Shown: positions 16,901 through 29,973, counted from the first letter of the stretch. The stretch is 64,000 nt of DNA from Auanema rhodensis (GCA_964057225.1 OZ059898.1:15539267-15603266); one strand, 5' to 3'. Numbers and translations are program-made. The notes: generated by a model from the letters alone, not told the origin.

Positions 16901-19900
16901 TGAGAACTGTAGCAGATTGGCTTGAAATTTCGCGCAGTTTGTCGATTGCTTCCTCTGATCATAACATGATCAACAACTTATGTTTTATTAAATATTCCTC
17001 CTGATTATAAGGAAAAGCTTCAACAGATTAAAACTTAGAAGAATATTTCTCTTGGTTGATGTTTGCAGTTCATTCTGTACTTGCTATCCATCGTACAGTA
17101 TGCTCCTGAACTGAATAAGCTGTTCCTAAATCAGGATTGAATTCCGAAAATGATGATATAAGGTAGAAGCTATATGATTGTTACTAATGCTTCTAATGGC
17201 ACAATCTGGTGCAATGATGAGTCATGAAAACAAGGATTTTTCATTCTAATGTTCTAATTCAATCATCAATCTGTGAGAAAATTATGAGCATCTGTGTTGA
17301 AACTACTTTTCTTGCCAGTTATTACATATGTGTCTTCTTCAAAAAGACTTTATCCACTGCTTCAGGACACGCAACATCTCTCCATTCGTCTCTCTTCATC
17401 TGTCTCACTCTCTCATGCTTTGTTTGGACTCTCTATCCTGTTCACGCTGCTGTCCGCCTTACCTTCAATTTCTCGCAACAGATGTACTCATCCAGTTGAC
17501 TCGAGAGAGCCACATATGGAAGACGAATCATCTTCCCATATAGCACATCTTATAGTCTCAGGTATTCAGGCCAACAAATAATCCAGTCATATTGAATAAA
17601 CTATTAGTCTAGGATCATTAAATGAAACGGACTGAAAAGATGGGACTGCCATGCTTCACCTTTTCGTTGAAACAGGGAAAGAAGAAGAAGGGGAGGGAAG
17701 GGAGGTAGAAAAATAGCAAGATGATGATGAGGGGGGATATGAATGAATTGAAAAATTGAAAATACTTACTGAGATTTCTTTTAATTTCTGTGAAAATTCT
17801 CAGTTTTGATATGAATGAATTCTGTGAGCAATATGGGCAATTTCTTGATGATGAGCTAGATTAATGCAAAAACAACTGTAATATTCAACATCTTTAAGCT
17901 GTGTCTTCTTCTATAAACATTCTTTTTCTAATTACTTGGGAAAACAAGATTCTGAGATGAGATAAGACTACTTGAAGTTCTAATGACAGTTAGCTGAGAA
18001 ACACATGAGATTCTTACTACATGACCTGATGAAATTGACTTGTAACCTGACGAGATCGCGCGATAAGCCAGTAGATTACATCCGGAAACAAAACAACGTC
18101 TACTACTTACCTGATTGTATAAGATAATTATCATCTTATACAGCATTTTAAGTTTTTTTAGGGTTCAACATATCCTGAACTTAACTATACATGGGGGTTT
18201 GTAACTAAGTTTACAAGAGCTTATTATACCGAAGTTTTTGAGTTTAAGATCAATATCTAATGTCTAGTTTTTCTTTTTTTTTAAATATGATGTGTATAAT
18301 CTATTTTAAATTTAATTATTTAAGTTAATTATTTGAATATAATACAATATTATTACATATAATATAGTTAATTATATGTTCTCAAAATTAAAGACACCTG
18401 TATTAATAGTTTGATATGAATATTGCGTTTCATTCCACTTATATTCAACTAATGAATCTGTCACTCACTTATGTTGTACTTATAACTATGACGTCATATA
18501 CATATAACTATCATCCTTATACTTGTGTTTTTACTATTATAGGCCAACGGATTAACCGGCAAGTATCTAATGGACTGACAAACGGTCACAACTTGCTGAC
18601 AATCATAGTTTTGCTCCATCTGTTGCTTGAACTGTGTGTCAAAGTAATCGGTGCCAACCAAAAAAAACTTATTTTCCTGTACATGAATGTAACGGGGATC
18701 ACATCATTTTTCTGAAACATCTAGCTCTATAGCAATATTTAACTGTTTGGATATGAAGAAATTTCAAAAACCTCACAGATTCTTGACTGACCAGACGATT
18801 TTCCATGAAATAACTGAAGAAACGAAAAACAATTTTGATTCTTATCAGTTGCAGCCTAGCTTCTAAGGCTTCAACAGTGTGCGCCCATCTCTACACCTTG
18901 GCTGAACGTTAACTCCGATGGCGATAAAGCTGAAGAAGCTATGATGCTGACGAGACTAAGATGAGAGACGATAGCACAACCATAGCTCCCGACGGCAAGT
19001 ATGAAGACACGCAATGAGTCTTTTGATGAATTCTTCATGAAACCAAGGATCTACTGCCATCTCCTCGTCACATCCAAGCCCATCATTCATTGAAAATTCT
19101 CCGAATTATCAGAACATGCCACGGCAAGCCGACGAAGCAATATATGACGACTTTTACCTTAGTTATTCACGTAAAAGAGCAAAATGAAAAATCGTACGAT
19201 GGAGTAGAAGTTCAAACATCAGTAATTCGTGTTTTTGAAGAATATTTTCCTAAAAGCAACGTTTGCAACGTGTGAAGTATATAAAGATTTGGTTGAACAT
19301 TTGCTTGGATCTGAACTAATTATGGTAACTCTATTTGAAAATGAGACGAAGCTCAAGTGTTGAGCATGAACTTACTGATTGTCACCATTGTTCATGAATG
19401 AAATGACTTTTCGGAATAAGTTTCAATATATTTTCTTATATAATTAGTATTATGTATAAATAAACATATATGATGACATGAAACAAATATCGGAAGCTTT
19501 AAAGCATAAATACTTTGAATTGGAAAAACATCTGTATGATGTATGTTGAAGTACTTGACTTGATCATATGCAATGATACGGCACTTTGTCGGTTTCGTTA
19601 ATCTGTTTGCTTTATTAGTAAAAACATTGATGATAGACATAGCCATCTGATTGTCATCATGATCATCTTCTATTTACTCTTGCACAAGGCTGGCTGTAGC
19701 TGATCAGAGGTATTACACAAACAGAGAAATTGAGAGAACGAGAGAAAGAGAGAGATAGAGATAGAAGGAGTCAAGGACGGATAAGGGAACCATGAATTAC
19801 TGATCGTCAATGTTTCTTTTACAGTTCCCTTTTCATCGTCATCATCCATCAGCAATCTATCCGATATGAAGAAAAAGGAAAAATGAAAGAAAAACTAACA

Positions 19901-20003
19901 AAGTTGTGAAGTTTTCGCTTTTGTTCTAAAGATAGACCGTCATATATCAAGCTGTGATAAGATGGTACAAGTGCACCTTAATTCCAATAATAGTGTGTAT
20001 TTT

Positions 20004-20030
20004 AGAGAGAAAGAGAGAGAAAGAGAGAAG

Positions 20031-20062
<32 letters not shown>

Positions 20063-20064
20063 AA
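20004..20064. repeat. (GA)n microsatellite
   Basis: A GA-rich run of about 60 bp with a perfect core near 20032-20058. Confidence 0.92.
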
Positions 20065-21693
20065 GTATTAATTCTTCATTTCATATACTATATGTACATA
20101 TAATCATATGTATTATGTTCATTATGCTTATAAATTCAGGACATCTATCCGCCACACATGAGAACATCATGTTGTCCTGTGTTCACATAATAACTTTTTC
20201 TATTATAATGACTTGGATATCAATAGAAAAATCAAAATGTCATCTACGGATTAACGGATTAGGCAATATGCGATTGGCAAAACTTCCAACAATTTTCCAG
20301 TAAAGACAAAGGTCAAGCGTACCATTAGAGCTTAGGTGTCAGTATGTTAGAGAACATACTACCTAGCCTACAGCAGAGCTTATCAAGCTGTTCCAGTTGA
20401 AAGAGCATGATATTCCAAACTTTCATAATGAGGACAAGACAGAAGGTATTATGTCGTTTTAACAAGAAAGCTGTAGCTGTAGTTGGGGAGAACTTAGCCT
20501 CAACTTGAACAGAGATATCACAATTACCGTAATCCTACATATGATGTGGAAGGAAAATACAAGATATAAGCAATTCAAAGTATTACGTCTAATAGTACTT
20601 GAATGATACTTACAGAGTATATTCTCAAAACAACCTTTTTCCCTCATCTTCCCAGTTCATTGGAGGTGATAGTTATCGCTGTTAGTCTCACAAAGATTTT
20701 GAGATCTCAAGATTGAAGGTTACAGCCTACCGTTTCCAGTACCTTGTTATCTCTCTCTTTCTTTCTCTTTCTCTATCATCACTATCTTAATCTTTCTATA
20801 TACTGCTCTCTTAATCTCTTTCTCTTCATATTCCCTCATATCATCTTGTACTAACTATCTAACCTTTTAATTCCTTTAGGTTGTCAGTAATCTGTGAGAG
20901 AATATTACTGTGTTTCCCTCTCTACTACTTCAGGCCACTCCTCACCTGTATCTATTCACCCAACGTTATTACTCTCCCGTCAAGGACACTAGATGCATAT
21001 CGATTGATCTGTAGTAGAATTCCGACAACAACAAGGCTGCTGTCACACAGTCCAAATTCTGACACTCAGATAAATTCCTATCCAAGCCAGCCTTGTCCAG
21101 TTATTTTTATTTCTCTCTCTTCCTCTTCCCTCTTTTTTTATTTTTAATTCTTATTGCTCTCTTCGATTTTATTTTTATTTTATCACAAAAAAAAAAAACA
21201 TTTTATTCAAATAATTACTATAATAATCCAATTATAATACAATTTATGAAAATTAAAGAAATATAATAATAGTTTTTTACAAAAAAATATTTGTTATCTT
21301 TCAAAATGATAATCGATCGCAAACCCAACTCTCTCTCTTTCTCTCTCTTCAACTCCCTCGATGAGTTTTTTACATCTACATTGACCACGTCCATGATTCA
21401 TATGAACTCAAATTCTCTTCTTGATATCTATTTCGGTAATGTTTCTGAAAATGAAATGAAAATGATTTTCATAGAACTCATCATATCATTACTTTCTTGA
21501 GTAACTCAGTCCAGTTAGTTGTCAATTTTGGACGTATTTGAAGCTTTCTTACAACTCGAACTTTCTGAAACAGCCCATCCAGTTGGACTTTGAAATTAAT
21601 TTTATCTGAAAAATACCAAACATCTTCGTCGAAAATCGGAATTTTGCAAATATCGTTGGTATAAATATTCTCCTAAAAATATTTTTTTTAGTT

Positions 21694-22189
21694 TTAAATG
21701 TGAATATTCATATTATTACTTCGTAAATCTCTTCTATTCTTTCTTCGACCAACATCTGATGTATCTGATCCTGTTAATGCTAATGATGGAATATCAAAAA
21801 ATGTATCAGAAGAGCCTAATGATGAAGCATCTGTTCCACTGCTATCATCAGTACTATGTGAATCCTCTTCAGAATCATTTTCAAGACGAGATTCCACTAT
21901 ATGATCCTTCTTATGATCTTCATGACCATCACCGCTACAGCAGCTTGTAATCTTACGTGTTGCTGCTGCTCTTACAGCAAGTTTGTCTCCTGAGTTAGCA
22001 TTTTTGTTTGGAGCAACATCATGTCGTCTGAAAACATAATTTTTCCATTTAAAATAATAATTCAACATCAAATTCTGAATTAAGAACAGTGTTTAACTGA
22101 ATATTTGAATGAGTTGAACCATTTTGACCAGTTATAACCCGACGAACATAGTGAAGAGCGCTAGACAAGCTATGAACAACCGATGACAT
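21694..22189 (-). CDS. Small Ser/Asp-rich acidic protein of unknown function, 2 exons, 141 aa
   Basis: Exon 1 is 22189-22098 and exon 2 is 22027-21694 (- strand). They join in frame to 141 aa. The ATG lies 13 nt after a TTTCATTTAG acceptor, and exon 2 is preceded by TTTTCAG. Exon 2 is not low complexity: it starts with a His/Lys/Arg region, passes into a Ser/Asp/Glu/Thr-rich acidic stretch and ends with a basic RRKNRRDLR patch. No signal peptide, membrane segment or known domain is seen. The donor I used (GTTAAA) is weak, so the first exon is less sure than the second. The acidic and basic blocks suggest a phosphorylated nuclear or cytosolic protein; this is inference only. Confidence 0.45.
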
Positions 22190-22546
22190 CAGTTGGAATA
22201 TACTAAATGAAATTCATTTATTTTCGTTTTAAGAGCTCATTTTTCACATAAAAAATATAAAAATTGTTTTGATTTTCAAATAATTTCTTCTTCTAACCTA
22301 TAATAATTATTTTCTTAATTATGCTATATATGTATATTGGAATAGTTTATCCATATGTTCAAAAGTCATTGTCCCTATATGGAAGTGCTGTAAAATCGAT
22401 TCGCTTTCTGCTATTCTTCAAGTTGCCGACCATATAATTGCCTTGGGACCTACCCCTATCCACCTGTCAGACGGAAAGGTTCTTGACCAGCCTTATAGCC
22501 TATGAATACCTTTTTCTAATTGAATGTTCGCTGTCTGCACTTGTTT

Positions 22547-22563
22547 CCCCCCCCCCCCCCCCC
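22547..22563. repeat. Poly-C tract (17 C)
   Basis: Seventeen consecutive C residues in AT-rich DNA. Such a tract can form G-quadruplex or i-motif structures and is prone to length errors in sequencing. Confidence 0.95.
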
Positions 22564-22649
22564 TAAAACGGCACTGTCGCCTATTTTTCAAAATAATTTA
22601 TGCCCTTATGGGTTAAAAAATAATTTAATTTTCAATGAATAAACTCTTT

Positions 22650-22657
22650 TTCTCTCT

Positions 22658-22729
<72 letters not shown>

Positions 22730-22737
22730 TTCTCTCT
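22650..22737. repeat. (CT)n microsatellite, about 88 bp
   Basis: A long CT run with few interruptions. Confidence 0.95.
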
Positions 22738-23022
22738 ACCTTTCTTTCGATTTCAGGTTAAATACTTTCAAGAAACATCTTGACTACTAATGAAAAGAAA
22801 CTTTTATCTGCAAAATCTTTTGTCTAATCCATTTTCTCTTGTCCTTTTACCTTCACAACAAACAGTTCATCTGCTAATAAACAAGAGGAAGGTGAAAGGC
22901 TTTCGAGCGTTAGATTGAGGTCATTCCGTTTCATTATGCCTTTCTTATAAGGAACATAGCATTTCTTCAACAAATGTCTTTCTTGGCTACAGGCCATGGT
23001 CAAACCAGTTACCCTTTCCATA

Positions 23023-23031
23023 ATCTCTCTC

Positions 23032-23100
<69 letters not shown>
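23023..23100. repeat. (CT)n microsatellite, about 78 bp
   Basis: A long CT run with one TAT interruption; together with 22650-22737 it is among the longest simple repeats in the window. Confidence 0.95.
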
Positions 23101-23106
<6 letters not shown>

Positions 23107-24024
23107 TTTAACATTTTTCGTTCCTTTTTCGTTCTCACTTATACACATACATACATATTTCCACTTTTTGTTTTTTATTGCAAAACGAGGAACAGAATCA
23201 CGTGCAAAGCCTGTGTTCTCTAACTACTTTTGCTAATTTCTCAAATGCTTTCTCTTTCGTAGACAACAGTTTTCCTTCACAATTCATGTTCAAAATATAA
23301 AAAAATATCACAATCACCTCATATTCCTTCTTTATATTATTAATTCTAAAGAATTATATAAGGCACAAGATTTGCCAACAATGAACTATAAACTAATACT
23401 ACTAAATCCAATATTCTATAGGCACTTATCTACAATATGAATATATTATATATTATATTATATATACTATATACTATATATATGATTTTATTTATAAAAT
23501 TATAATAATCTTAATAGATTATTACTCAACTTTAAAATTAAAGCCATATAACTACTTATACACATACAAATACTTTCATTTCGACAACAGTTTCTATTTA
23601 AGTTTCACCCATTAAAATCAAATAACATAATTCAACTTTCAAATATTATTATTTGTTTATTTAATAAATTTATAATTGAACTTGTTCCAATTTTTTTATT
23701 ATTCAATAGATGTTTTTTTTGTATTTTTCTTTTGATATTATTTGCTTATATTTGAATTCAAACATTCAATGTCCTAGAAATAGTTTTTTCACAATTTTCA
23801 AGTATTTCAACATCTTCTTTATCTTATTCATCTAACTCTTGTATTCTCATAACTCACGAGCATACTTGTGTATATGTATATGTGAAAGGAATATGATGTC
23901 ACATCTTCAACTATCTGTGTATGTAGTATGTCCATATATCGTCGTGAAGTACATGAAATTCTCAATAACGTTATCCATTTCATTTTCTATGCTAACTATG
24001 CAACTTATTTGTTTTAGATAAGCC

Positions 24025-24979
24025 ATGACATCGGCACGATTGTATCTTCAAATTCCATCATTTGTTCTAGGAGTTATAGGATTTATACTCATTTTCGTAT
24101 CTCTTGGTACTCCTTCTTGGCAAGTTGTTTATGCGCGTGAGTTACAACAATGGATTCAAAGTGGTTTATGGCTTAGTTGTATCAGAAGGTAATTGCATTG
24201 AGTTAAGCTATGTTCACAATATCTGATGGTGTTCAGGCCAGCAGGAATGTATACTTGCACATATCAATTCTCGGAAACAGATTACAGCTTCTATACCTCA
24301 GCAGATAACATCAACTTTAGAACTCCAGCATTCTTTAGATGGCAGCGAACACTGTTGCATCTCATTCTCGTAGCACAGTTATTAGCTTTGCTTGCATTTA
24401 TCACATTTTGTATATCAAATACTCAAAAAGTTCAATTAAAATCCAATATTGTATATAATGTACTTATGACATTGTCAGGTAAAGTCAAGTTTTAAGCTTT
24501 TCTAACTAATATTTCATTTCTATAGCTGTTCTTGGTATTGGATGTATTTTGACTTTTGCTGTATTCTCACATATGGTTGAATATAGATTTTACTATGTGT
24601 CAGTCAGTGGAATATATGAGGTTTGTTCATTAATCATAAGGTATTTTTTAAAATTTTTAATTACAGAAGCATAAAGGATATTCGTTTTACGTTTGTTTAA
24701 TTGGATGTCTCTTCCTCTTAGCTTCAGCCATAGCTTCCATAGGATATACAGTTATATTGATCAGAAAAGGTCGTTGGGTTGGAGGAAGTACTGAGAGCAT
24801 TAATGCTTATAGGGTAAGCTACAACTTGTCATATCACTATTCAACGTACTTTTCATGTTTTATAGGTTCCAACTCGACAATATCCTTATGCTGAAACTGA
24901 ACTATCAAGCTCTTCATTCTCTCGAGAAGATCAATTTGCCATGAGAGCTTTACCAGATCTTCCATACAAGTATCGCTAG
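24025..24979 (+). CDS. Claudin/PMP22-like four-transmembrane protein, 5 exons, 253 aa
   Basis: Exons: 24025-24188, 24237-24478, 24526-24620, 24667-24813, 24866-24979. Introns are 46-52 bp and all phases close. The protein has four predicted membrane segments: near the N-terminus, after a first extracellular loop of about 70 residues, then two more before a cytoplasmic tail. The loop carries the claudin-family signature W...GLW..C (TPSWQ, then SGLWLSC), with a further Cys after it. The family acts at cell junctions and in membrane organisation. A GTTTTAG acceptor ends 7 nt before the ATG. A second gene of the same family follows in the same direction about 510 bp downstream. The family is clear; orthology to a named nematode gene (clc, nsy-4 or vab-9 type) is not settled. 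Confidence 0.85.
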
Positions 24980-25488
24980 GAAAAGAGAGGAAATTCGTTT
25001 CTTTTCAAACAAATTCTTTCATTTTCTTTATAATTTTCATTTCTACAATCTTTCTCACAATATTTTTCATTAACTTACGGGTCATAGTTATACATTATTT
25101 TTCTTTTTTTTTATATTAAAAATAGTTTCATATATAATCTTTCTCTCTCTCTCTTTCCCTATCTCTCTTCCTCACTCAATAACTTCTTTCATTTTTCTAA
25201 TACCATATAAGATGTTGCTCCAATAATATGTGAATTATTATATGTAATTATTGTTTTGTCACTATTTTTCCTCTTAAAAACCGGTAACCACAATATATAT
25301 ATATATACTCAAAAGATTTTTAATCCGTATTTCAATTTCTCAAGCGGAAAATATGAACTTTTCAATTTTGTTTTATTTTTAATTATATTATATATATATA
25401 ATATAATCGTTTAATCGAAGCTACTACATCTGATTATTCATTCAATTTGTTGATGTTTTTCTAATTTTCATCATTATTTCCAGATCGT

Positions 25489-26762
25489 ATGATTAAATTT
25501 TCCTTGGAGCAGTGCCAAATTGTTGGTGCTGTCCTAACTGCTCTCACTTCTTTTTTCCTCTTCATTGGTACTGTAACTCCAGCTTGGCAGGTAAATTTTT
25601 TGAAGATTTTATATTGATTTATATCGAAATATTTTATAAAGGTAGCTGAAGACTTGGATATAGGAAGATACGTCCAATCTGGGTTATGGCTTTATTGTCC
25701 TGGTGCAGCGCAATGCTGGTACATCTTTAGTGATAATTTAATTAATTATTATGAAAAAGTATGTTTGAAACTTATTTTCAACTTTAATATACAACTTTAG
25801 GTTGATGTGTGCCGGTTCTTTCTCATCGGTGATTGTAGAAAAAAACTTTTGAGAACACCATATTTCTTTGGTAAACTTATATACAAACATAATTCCATGC
25901 TTAAACAATATGCTTAAGGTTGGCACTATGCTGTTCTTATTCTAAATATGATTGCTCTTGGCTTTTTGTCTATAGCATTTGTAGCAGTAGTTCTTTGTTA
26001 TCTTAAAAAAGATAAAAAGAAGATTGGAACTATCGTTTATGATGTTTTTGTGGCTTTAAGTGGTTAGTGATCTTGATTAAACTTAAGATTTTAGTTCATC
26101 TAATATTATTTTATAGAAAAACAACAAATTTTTAAAACTAAAATCTATTTTTTTAGGTCTCTTCCTTACTATTTCGCTTATTGTTTTTGTTGTTAATGCT
26201 GAAATGTTGGAATCAAAATACCTTATAGGTACCAAAAATACATTTGAGGTAAATCAATCGTATAACTTCTATTATCTAATTTCAATTTATTTCTTTAGAA
26301 GTCATACGGATATTCTTTCTATTTGGCTTGCTTTTCTCTTTTTATACTATCATTTGCAATGCTTGCTGGAGTTTTGCTTACAACGTTTACATTTTTCATT
26401 AAATCCGACGTTGATATGACCGGAATTCGGGATGATTATAGGGCTTCCCTCTATTACCAAGATCAACCTAAAGTGGTAAGCTGAATATCATATTTGAAAT
26501 AAGCTTATTCATTTTTCTGTCCACTTTTCAGCTTCTTTCACCTTCAATGAGAGGATCCTTTGCTGCTGATGCTCAAACACCACTCCGTTCTATGACACCT
26601 ATGTCACAGGTTTGAAGACCTTTCTCCTTTTCAACAAACTGAGAGCACTTCTCCTATTTTCAGATACCACCACTTAATGTTACTCATGGAGAATATATAC
26701 CACCAGCACGATCACCTAATGGAGACTTCCAACAGAATACTAGACACTTCTATAGCTATTAA
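25489..26762 (+). CDS. Second claudin/PMP22-like four-transmembrane protein, 8 exons, 292 aa
   Basis: Exons: 25489-25590, 25642-25758, 25801-25870, 25919-26062, 26157-26248, 26299-26475, 26532-26609, 26664-26762; they close to 292 aa. Four membrane segments and a first loop with the claudin signature (TPAWQ, then SGLWLYC) are visible, and two more Cys occur in the loop (VCRFFLIGDC). The tail after the last membrane segment is about 90 residues, rich in Pro, Ser, Gln and Tyr. It has the same overall order as the upstream gene, but differs in intron number and in most residues, so the pair is probably an old tandem duplication. A CAG acceptor ends 5 nt before the ATG. An AATAAA polyadenylation signal lies at 26862-26867. 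Confidence 0.86.
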
Positions 26763-26861
26763 TTCATTGATGTCATGTCACTTTCCAACTTGCCTTATTG
26801 TGCTTTATACGAGTTCGTCTGATCATATGTACACATACTTGCCAATATTATAAAAGTTTAT

Positions 26862-26867
26862 AATAAA
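26862..26867 (+). terminator. Polyadenylation signal of the second claudin-like gene
   Basis: AATAAA about 100 bp after the stop codon, in AT-rich sequence. Confidence 0.55.
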
Positions 26868-27009
26868 TAAAAGATGACGATTTGTATAAATGACGATTTG
26901 ATTTGCATAATAACATGAAAATTCAGAAAACCCATAAGAAACGAAGGCAGAATCGGGATTTAGAGATCGTAATGCATCTAACAAGAAGTGAAAAGTGAAT
27001 AAAGAATAG

Positions 27010-27445
27010 ACATAGACAAAAGTTTCTGGAGGTAGTGTTTCACCTGGAGATACATAAAATGTTTTTGGGTCTGGATTCTCAAAAAAGATCCATTTTTCAT
27101 CGCCAGTGATTACACTAACGAAAAACCCTCTTTTTTAGCCATCTCAAGCAGGTTTTTGAAACAGCTCATTCTTGCCACCTTGTTAGAAGAGCTGAGAACA
27201 TGAGGGATTTGAGGGGAATATTTTTTGAGCTACTGCTGTTGTGAGCTTACTAAAGAGCCTTTTCAAGCTTCTCGTTCGCTTGTCAAAAACCATTTCAAAA
27301 AACAAGAGCAAAAACGAAAATAAAAGTGAAAAAAAAAGAATTTTTTAAATATAATTTTGAATTTGGTTTATGCTAATTTTCAATTTTAAAATATTTATTC
27401 AAGTTTAAATGTGGGTGGCCAGAAACTTTTGCGTACACCTAGTAT
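27010..27445 (-). mobile_element. Decayed mariner-type transposon fragment
   Basis: The - strand of about 27050-27190 translates to a fragment with the mariner transposase core ITGDEKWIFFENPDP, preceded by a stretch ending FKNLLEMAKKEGFF, as in mariner proteins. CAAAAGTTTCTGG at 27017-27029 and its inverse at 27419-27431 look like terminal inverted repeat parts; the right end continues to about 27445. The remnant is about 430 bp, against about 1.3 kb for an intact element, and the catalytic DDD part is incomplete, so it cannot code for an active enzyme. Confidence 0.72.
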
Positions 27446-27524
27446 CACATGACAGAGACGGCATGAGAGAAATGGACTGAGAGAAAAAAAAGAGAAAAGG
27501 AAAACATACAACGATCAGCATATA

Positions 27525-29973
27525 TTAAGGCATACGTGAGAGTAATTTGTCCAATTCTTCCATTTCCATCAGCTTATTTTCATCCTGTTCATCCTTAAAA
27601 AGAGAATTGAAACACTGCAGGAGGGAGCATGGTATTCAAACCTCGTGCGAAGGACCAACATATTCTGATTGTGTTGAAACAATAGATTCTAAAGCTGCTC
27701 GGGTAAGCTGAAATACAAATATTACTGCATAAAATTAAATTAAAAATGTTACCTCGTCGTACGGACATATAGCTAATGATTTATGGAAGAAAATAGCAGA
27801 ATTTTCTATTTCCCCGATGGCAGCATAAGCCATAGCAACAGATGTTAGGGCTTGGACATTACGAGGATTCATAAGCAAAGCTCTCCTATAAGAAAATTAA
27901 AAGCTAAAAAAAATTAACAGAACACTGACTGATGATATACGATCGCATCTTCGTTTGCTCCAAGTCTACGAGAGCAATGACCAAGGTTATTAATCAGTGG
28001 TTCCCAGAATTCATTAATCGGAGCATTCCTAAAAGAAATACGATGTTAAAAGAAAATAAAAAAAACACCCACTTCATGACTTGAGAAAGGGGTTTTGTAT
28101 TATTTTCAGCATCAACAGGATCCTCGAAAAGAACTAAGCTTAAGGCTTTTTGCAATAACTTTATACATGCTAAAATCATAAATTTAGATCGTAAATAGTT
28201 AAAAATGACAAACTAGAAAAGTCGGCTTTGTTAAACGCAAGAGTTCCTTGTTCATGGATAACAATAGGATTTGTAGGAGATAACTTAGCAGCATCTTCCA
28301 AGAATTGATCAGCCAATTTAACCCCGCTTTTACAGTACTGCTTAGCAACATATAGCAGAGGTTCAAAATGTCGTTCAAGTATACGAGAAGCCTAAAACGA
28401 TAAATATGTGCAGGAATATATGTCATAACTCACTCTATAATAGCAATTCAAAGCTTGATCGTTTTCGGAATCAGCAGAGAGTATGTGACCATAAGCTAGC
28501 CAGCCTTCTCCAAATCCAGTATTCATCATGGTTGCCTTATCTTAATAAAAACACAGAAATATGAAAGTAAAGAGAATACTTACTCATGAAATTTTTTGCC
28601 GCAGGTATGTTTCTGCATGCAAAGTAATACATTGATACAGCGTACCAACTGTATTCATGATCAGGCATTGTATCAACAAGTCGATGAGCCAAAAGAAACA
28701 GCTCTTCGCAATTCTCAAGCTGGGTAAGAGCTCCAACATGAGTTAAGATGCAATCCTAAGAGAAACTATATTATTTTACAAGTGAGGAAAACAAGATTAC
28801 CATATATATTCCATGCTTTTTGATGATATCGCTGGTGATTTTAAATGCAGCAGCAGCATCTCCGCGACCTAACAATTCATCGGCTTGAACTGATCTCACT
28901 CGAGGGTCAAGAGCCAAATTTAAACTTGAACGTTCATAAACCTAAATAAAGATTGAAATAATAGGTAGAAATATCTTCACTTACAAGTCTTTTTAGTTTT
29001 ATTTCCTGTACATTTTCCAATAACTTGTATTTTATTAATAACTGTTGAGCTAATAAGCAATCTCTATCTTTCATAAACGCTAGACTTAAACAACGACATG
29101 CTGCCTCTCTGTATTCAAGTATTAAGAAAGTACGACCATATATGAGCAACATGCCAGAATGAAGCTAAATCAAAAACTTATAATTCCAAAACAAAATAAT
29201 ATCTCACTTTCAAATCATCTACCATTGTCTGGAGAACTCTCGAGTCGTCAACGTTCAACGTGGCACTATCTCCAACGTATCCTCCGCAGTCAGCTCCTTC
29301 AACCAATTGAAAATATTTAGTTGGAACACCAGCCTGTTCTAACTAAAAGACAATGAATAAAGACAGAACAATAAAATTGTATTTACCAGACTACCAAGAG
29401 GGGCTGAACGGATGTCAGCATATAACCTAAGATGAAACAAGGCACTGATATAAAAGTAGGCAAAGAATGTATGTCTCCGAAATAGCTTATTCTCTTCCAA
29501 TATAGCTCGTATCCTCATCCATTCGTGTACGCTGGCCAACGCCTGCAAACAATGAAGACTAATTAAATAAATTACCGAAATAGACATACCTGTATATGTC
29601 TGGCAAATTTTATGACATCTAAAGTAGTATCTCCTTCACATTGCCTAGCATAGCTAGCATCAATAAACAGAACAGCAGTAGCAAAATCACCAATACTTGT
29701 GAACCGTCTAAGTAAGGTAATTTACAAAGTAAAGTAGACAATAGCTAACCTAATTGAATCCTCTACAGATGATAGGTTTTCACTGGACATAAATGTTGAA
29801 TCCATATCGAAACTATATTGAACATTAAAAAAATGTAATATTATAGGAACTTACGAATCTTCATCAAAATCCATTCTTAGAGGTTGTTGCGGTTGTGTTC
29901 GAGGAGTGAAGTGCCTAAGAGCTACACGGCTTGATGAGATGCAGCTCAAAGGAGTTAATGTTCTATTATCCAT
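27525..29973 (-). CDS. emb-27: APC/C subunit CDC16 (APC6), TPR protein, 15 exons, 610 aa
   Basis: Exons in transcript order: 29973-29855, 29812-29750, 29707-29590, 29542-29387, 29342-29208, 29164-28985, 28941-28801, 28755-28584, 28540-28434, 28391-28214, 28169-28073, 28028-27930, 27885-27753, 27707-27642, 27593-27525. These total 1833 nt and close in frame to 610 aa, close to the 620 aa of human CDC16. CDC16 is a TPR scaffold of the anaphase-promoting complex, the ubiquitin ligase for mitotic and meiotic exit. Helical TPR pairs fill residues of about 60-570. Recognisable CDC16 segments include GEGWLAYGH, YYRASR, FWEPLINNLGHCSRRL and MNPRNVQALTSVAMAYAAIG. The N-terminal 55 residues are Ser/Thr-rich. 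The start follows a weak TTAAG acceptor by 6 nt and faces the ICMT gene across 276 bp. I preferred CDC16 to APC7 because of length and the NNLGH segment. Confidence 0.88.

Larger units (their letters stand above)
12771..21693. other. Gene-poor region, mostly GA-rich on the + strand
   Basis: About 9 kb with no exon I can support. Open frames of 60-147 codons exist on both strands (for example 14197-14640 on -), but they lack recognisable domains and a consistent splice pattern. Purine runs on + (13660-13740, 13871-13912, 15594-15624, 19735-19765, 20004-20064) dominate, with two CT-rich islands (about 15870-16100 and 17330-17450). Long introns, 5' regulatory DNA of the zinc-finger gene or noncoding RNA cannot be excluded. 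Confidence 0.55.
22203..24010. other. CT-rich intergenic region before the claudin-like pair
   Basis: It contains two long CT microsatellites, a 17-bp poly-C tract and AT-rich DNA. No exon is supported. An open frame at 22996-23223 on + is only the translated CT repeat. Confidence 0.6.

Noticed and set aside
18950..19120. A short - strand frame of about 44 codons with balanced composition
   Set aside because: Too short, and no matching neighbour exon or splice site was found.
22996..23223. A 75-codon frame with long Ser-Leu repeats
   Set aside because: It is the direct translation of the CT microsatellite.
27595..27640. An extra micro-exon of CDC16 between CCTGCAG and the final exon
   Set aside because: Joining the GAG donor at 27642 directly to the exon ending at 27593 keeps the frame and the acidic tail. 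The alternative acceptor is not needed.
27525..29973. APC7 as the identity of the TPR protein
   Set aside because: Length (610 aa) and the WEPLINNLGH-type segment fit CDC16/APC6 better.
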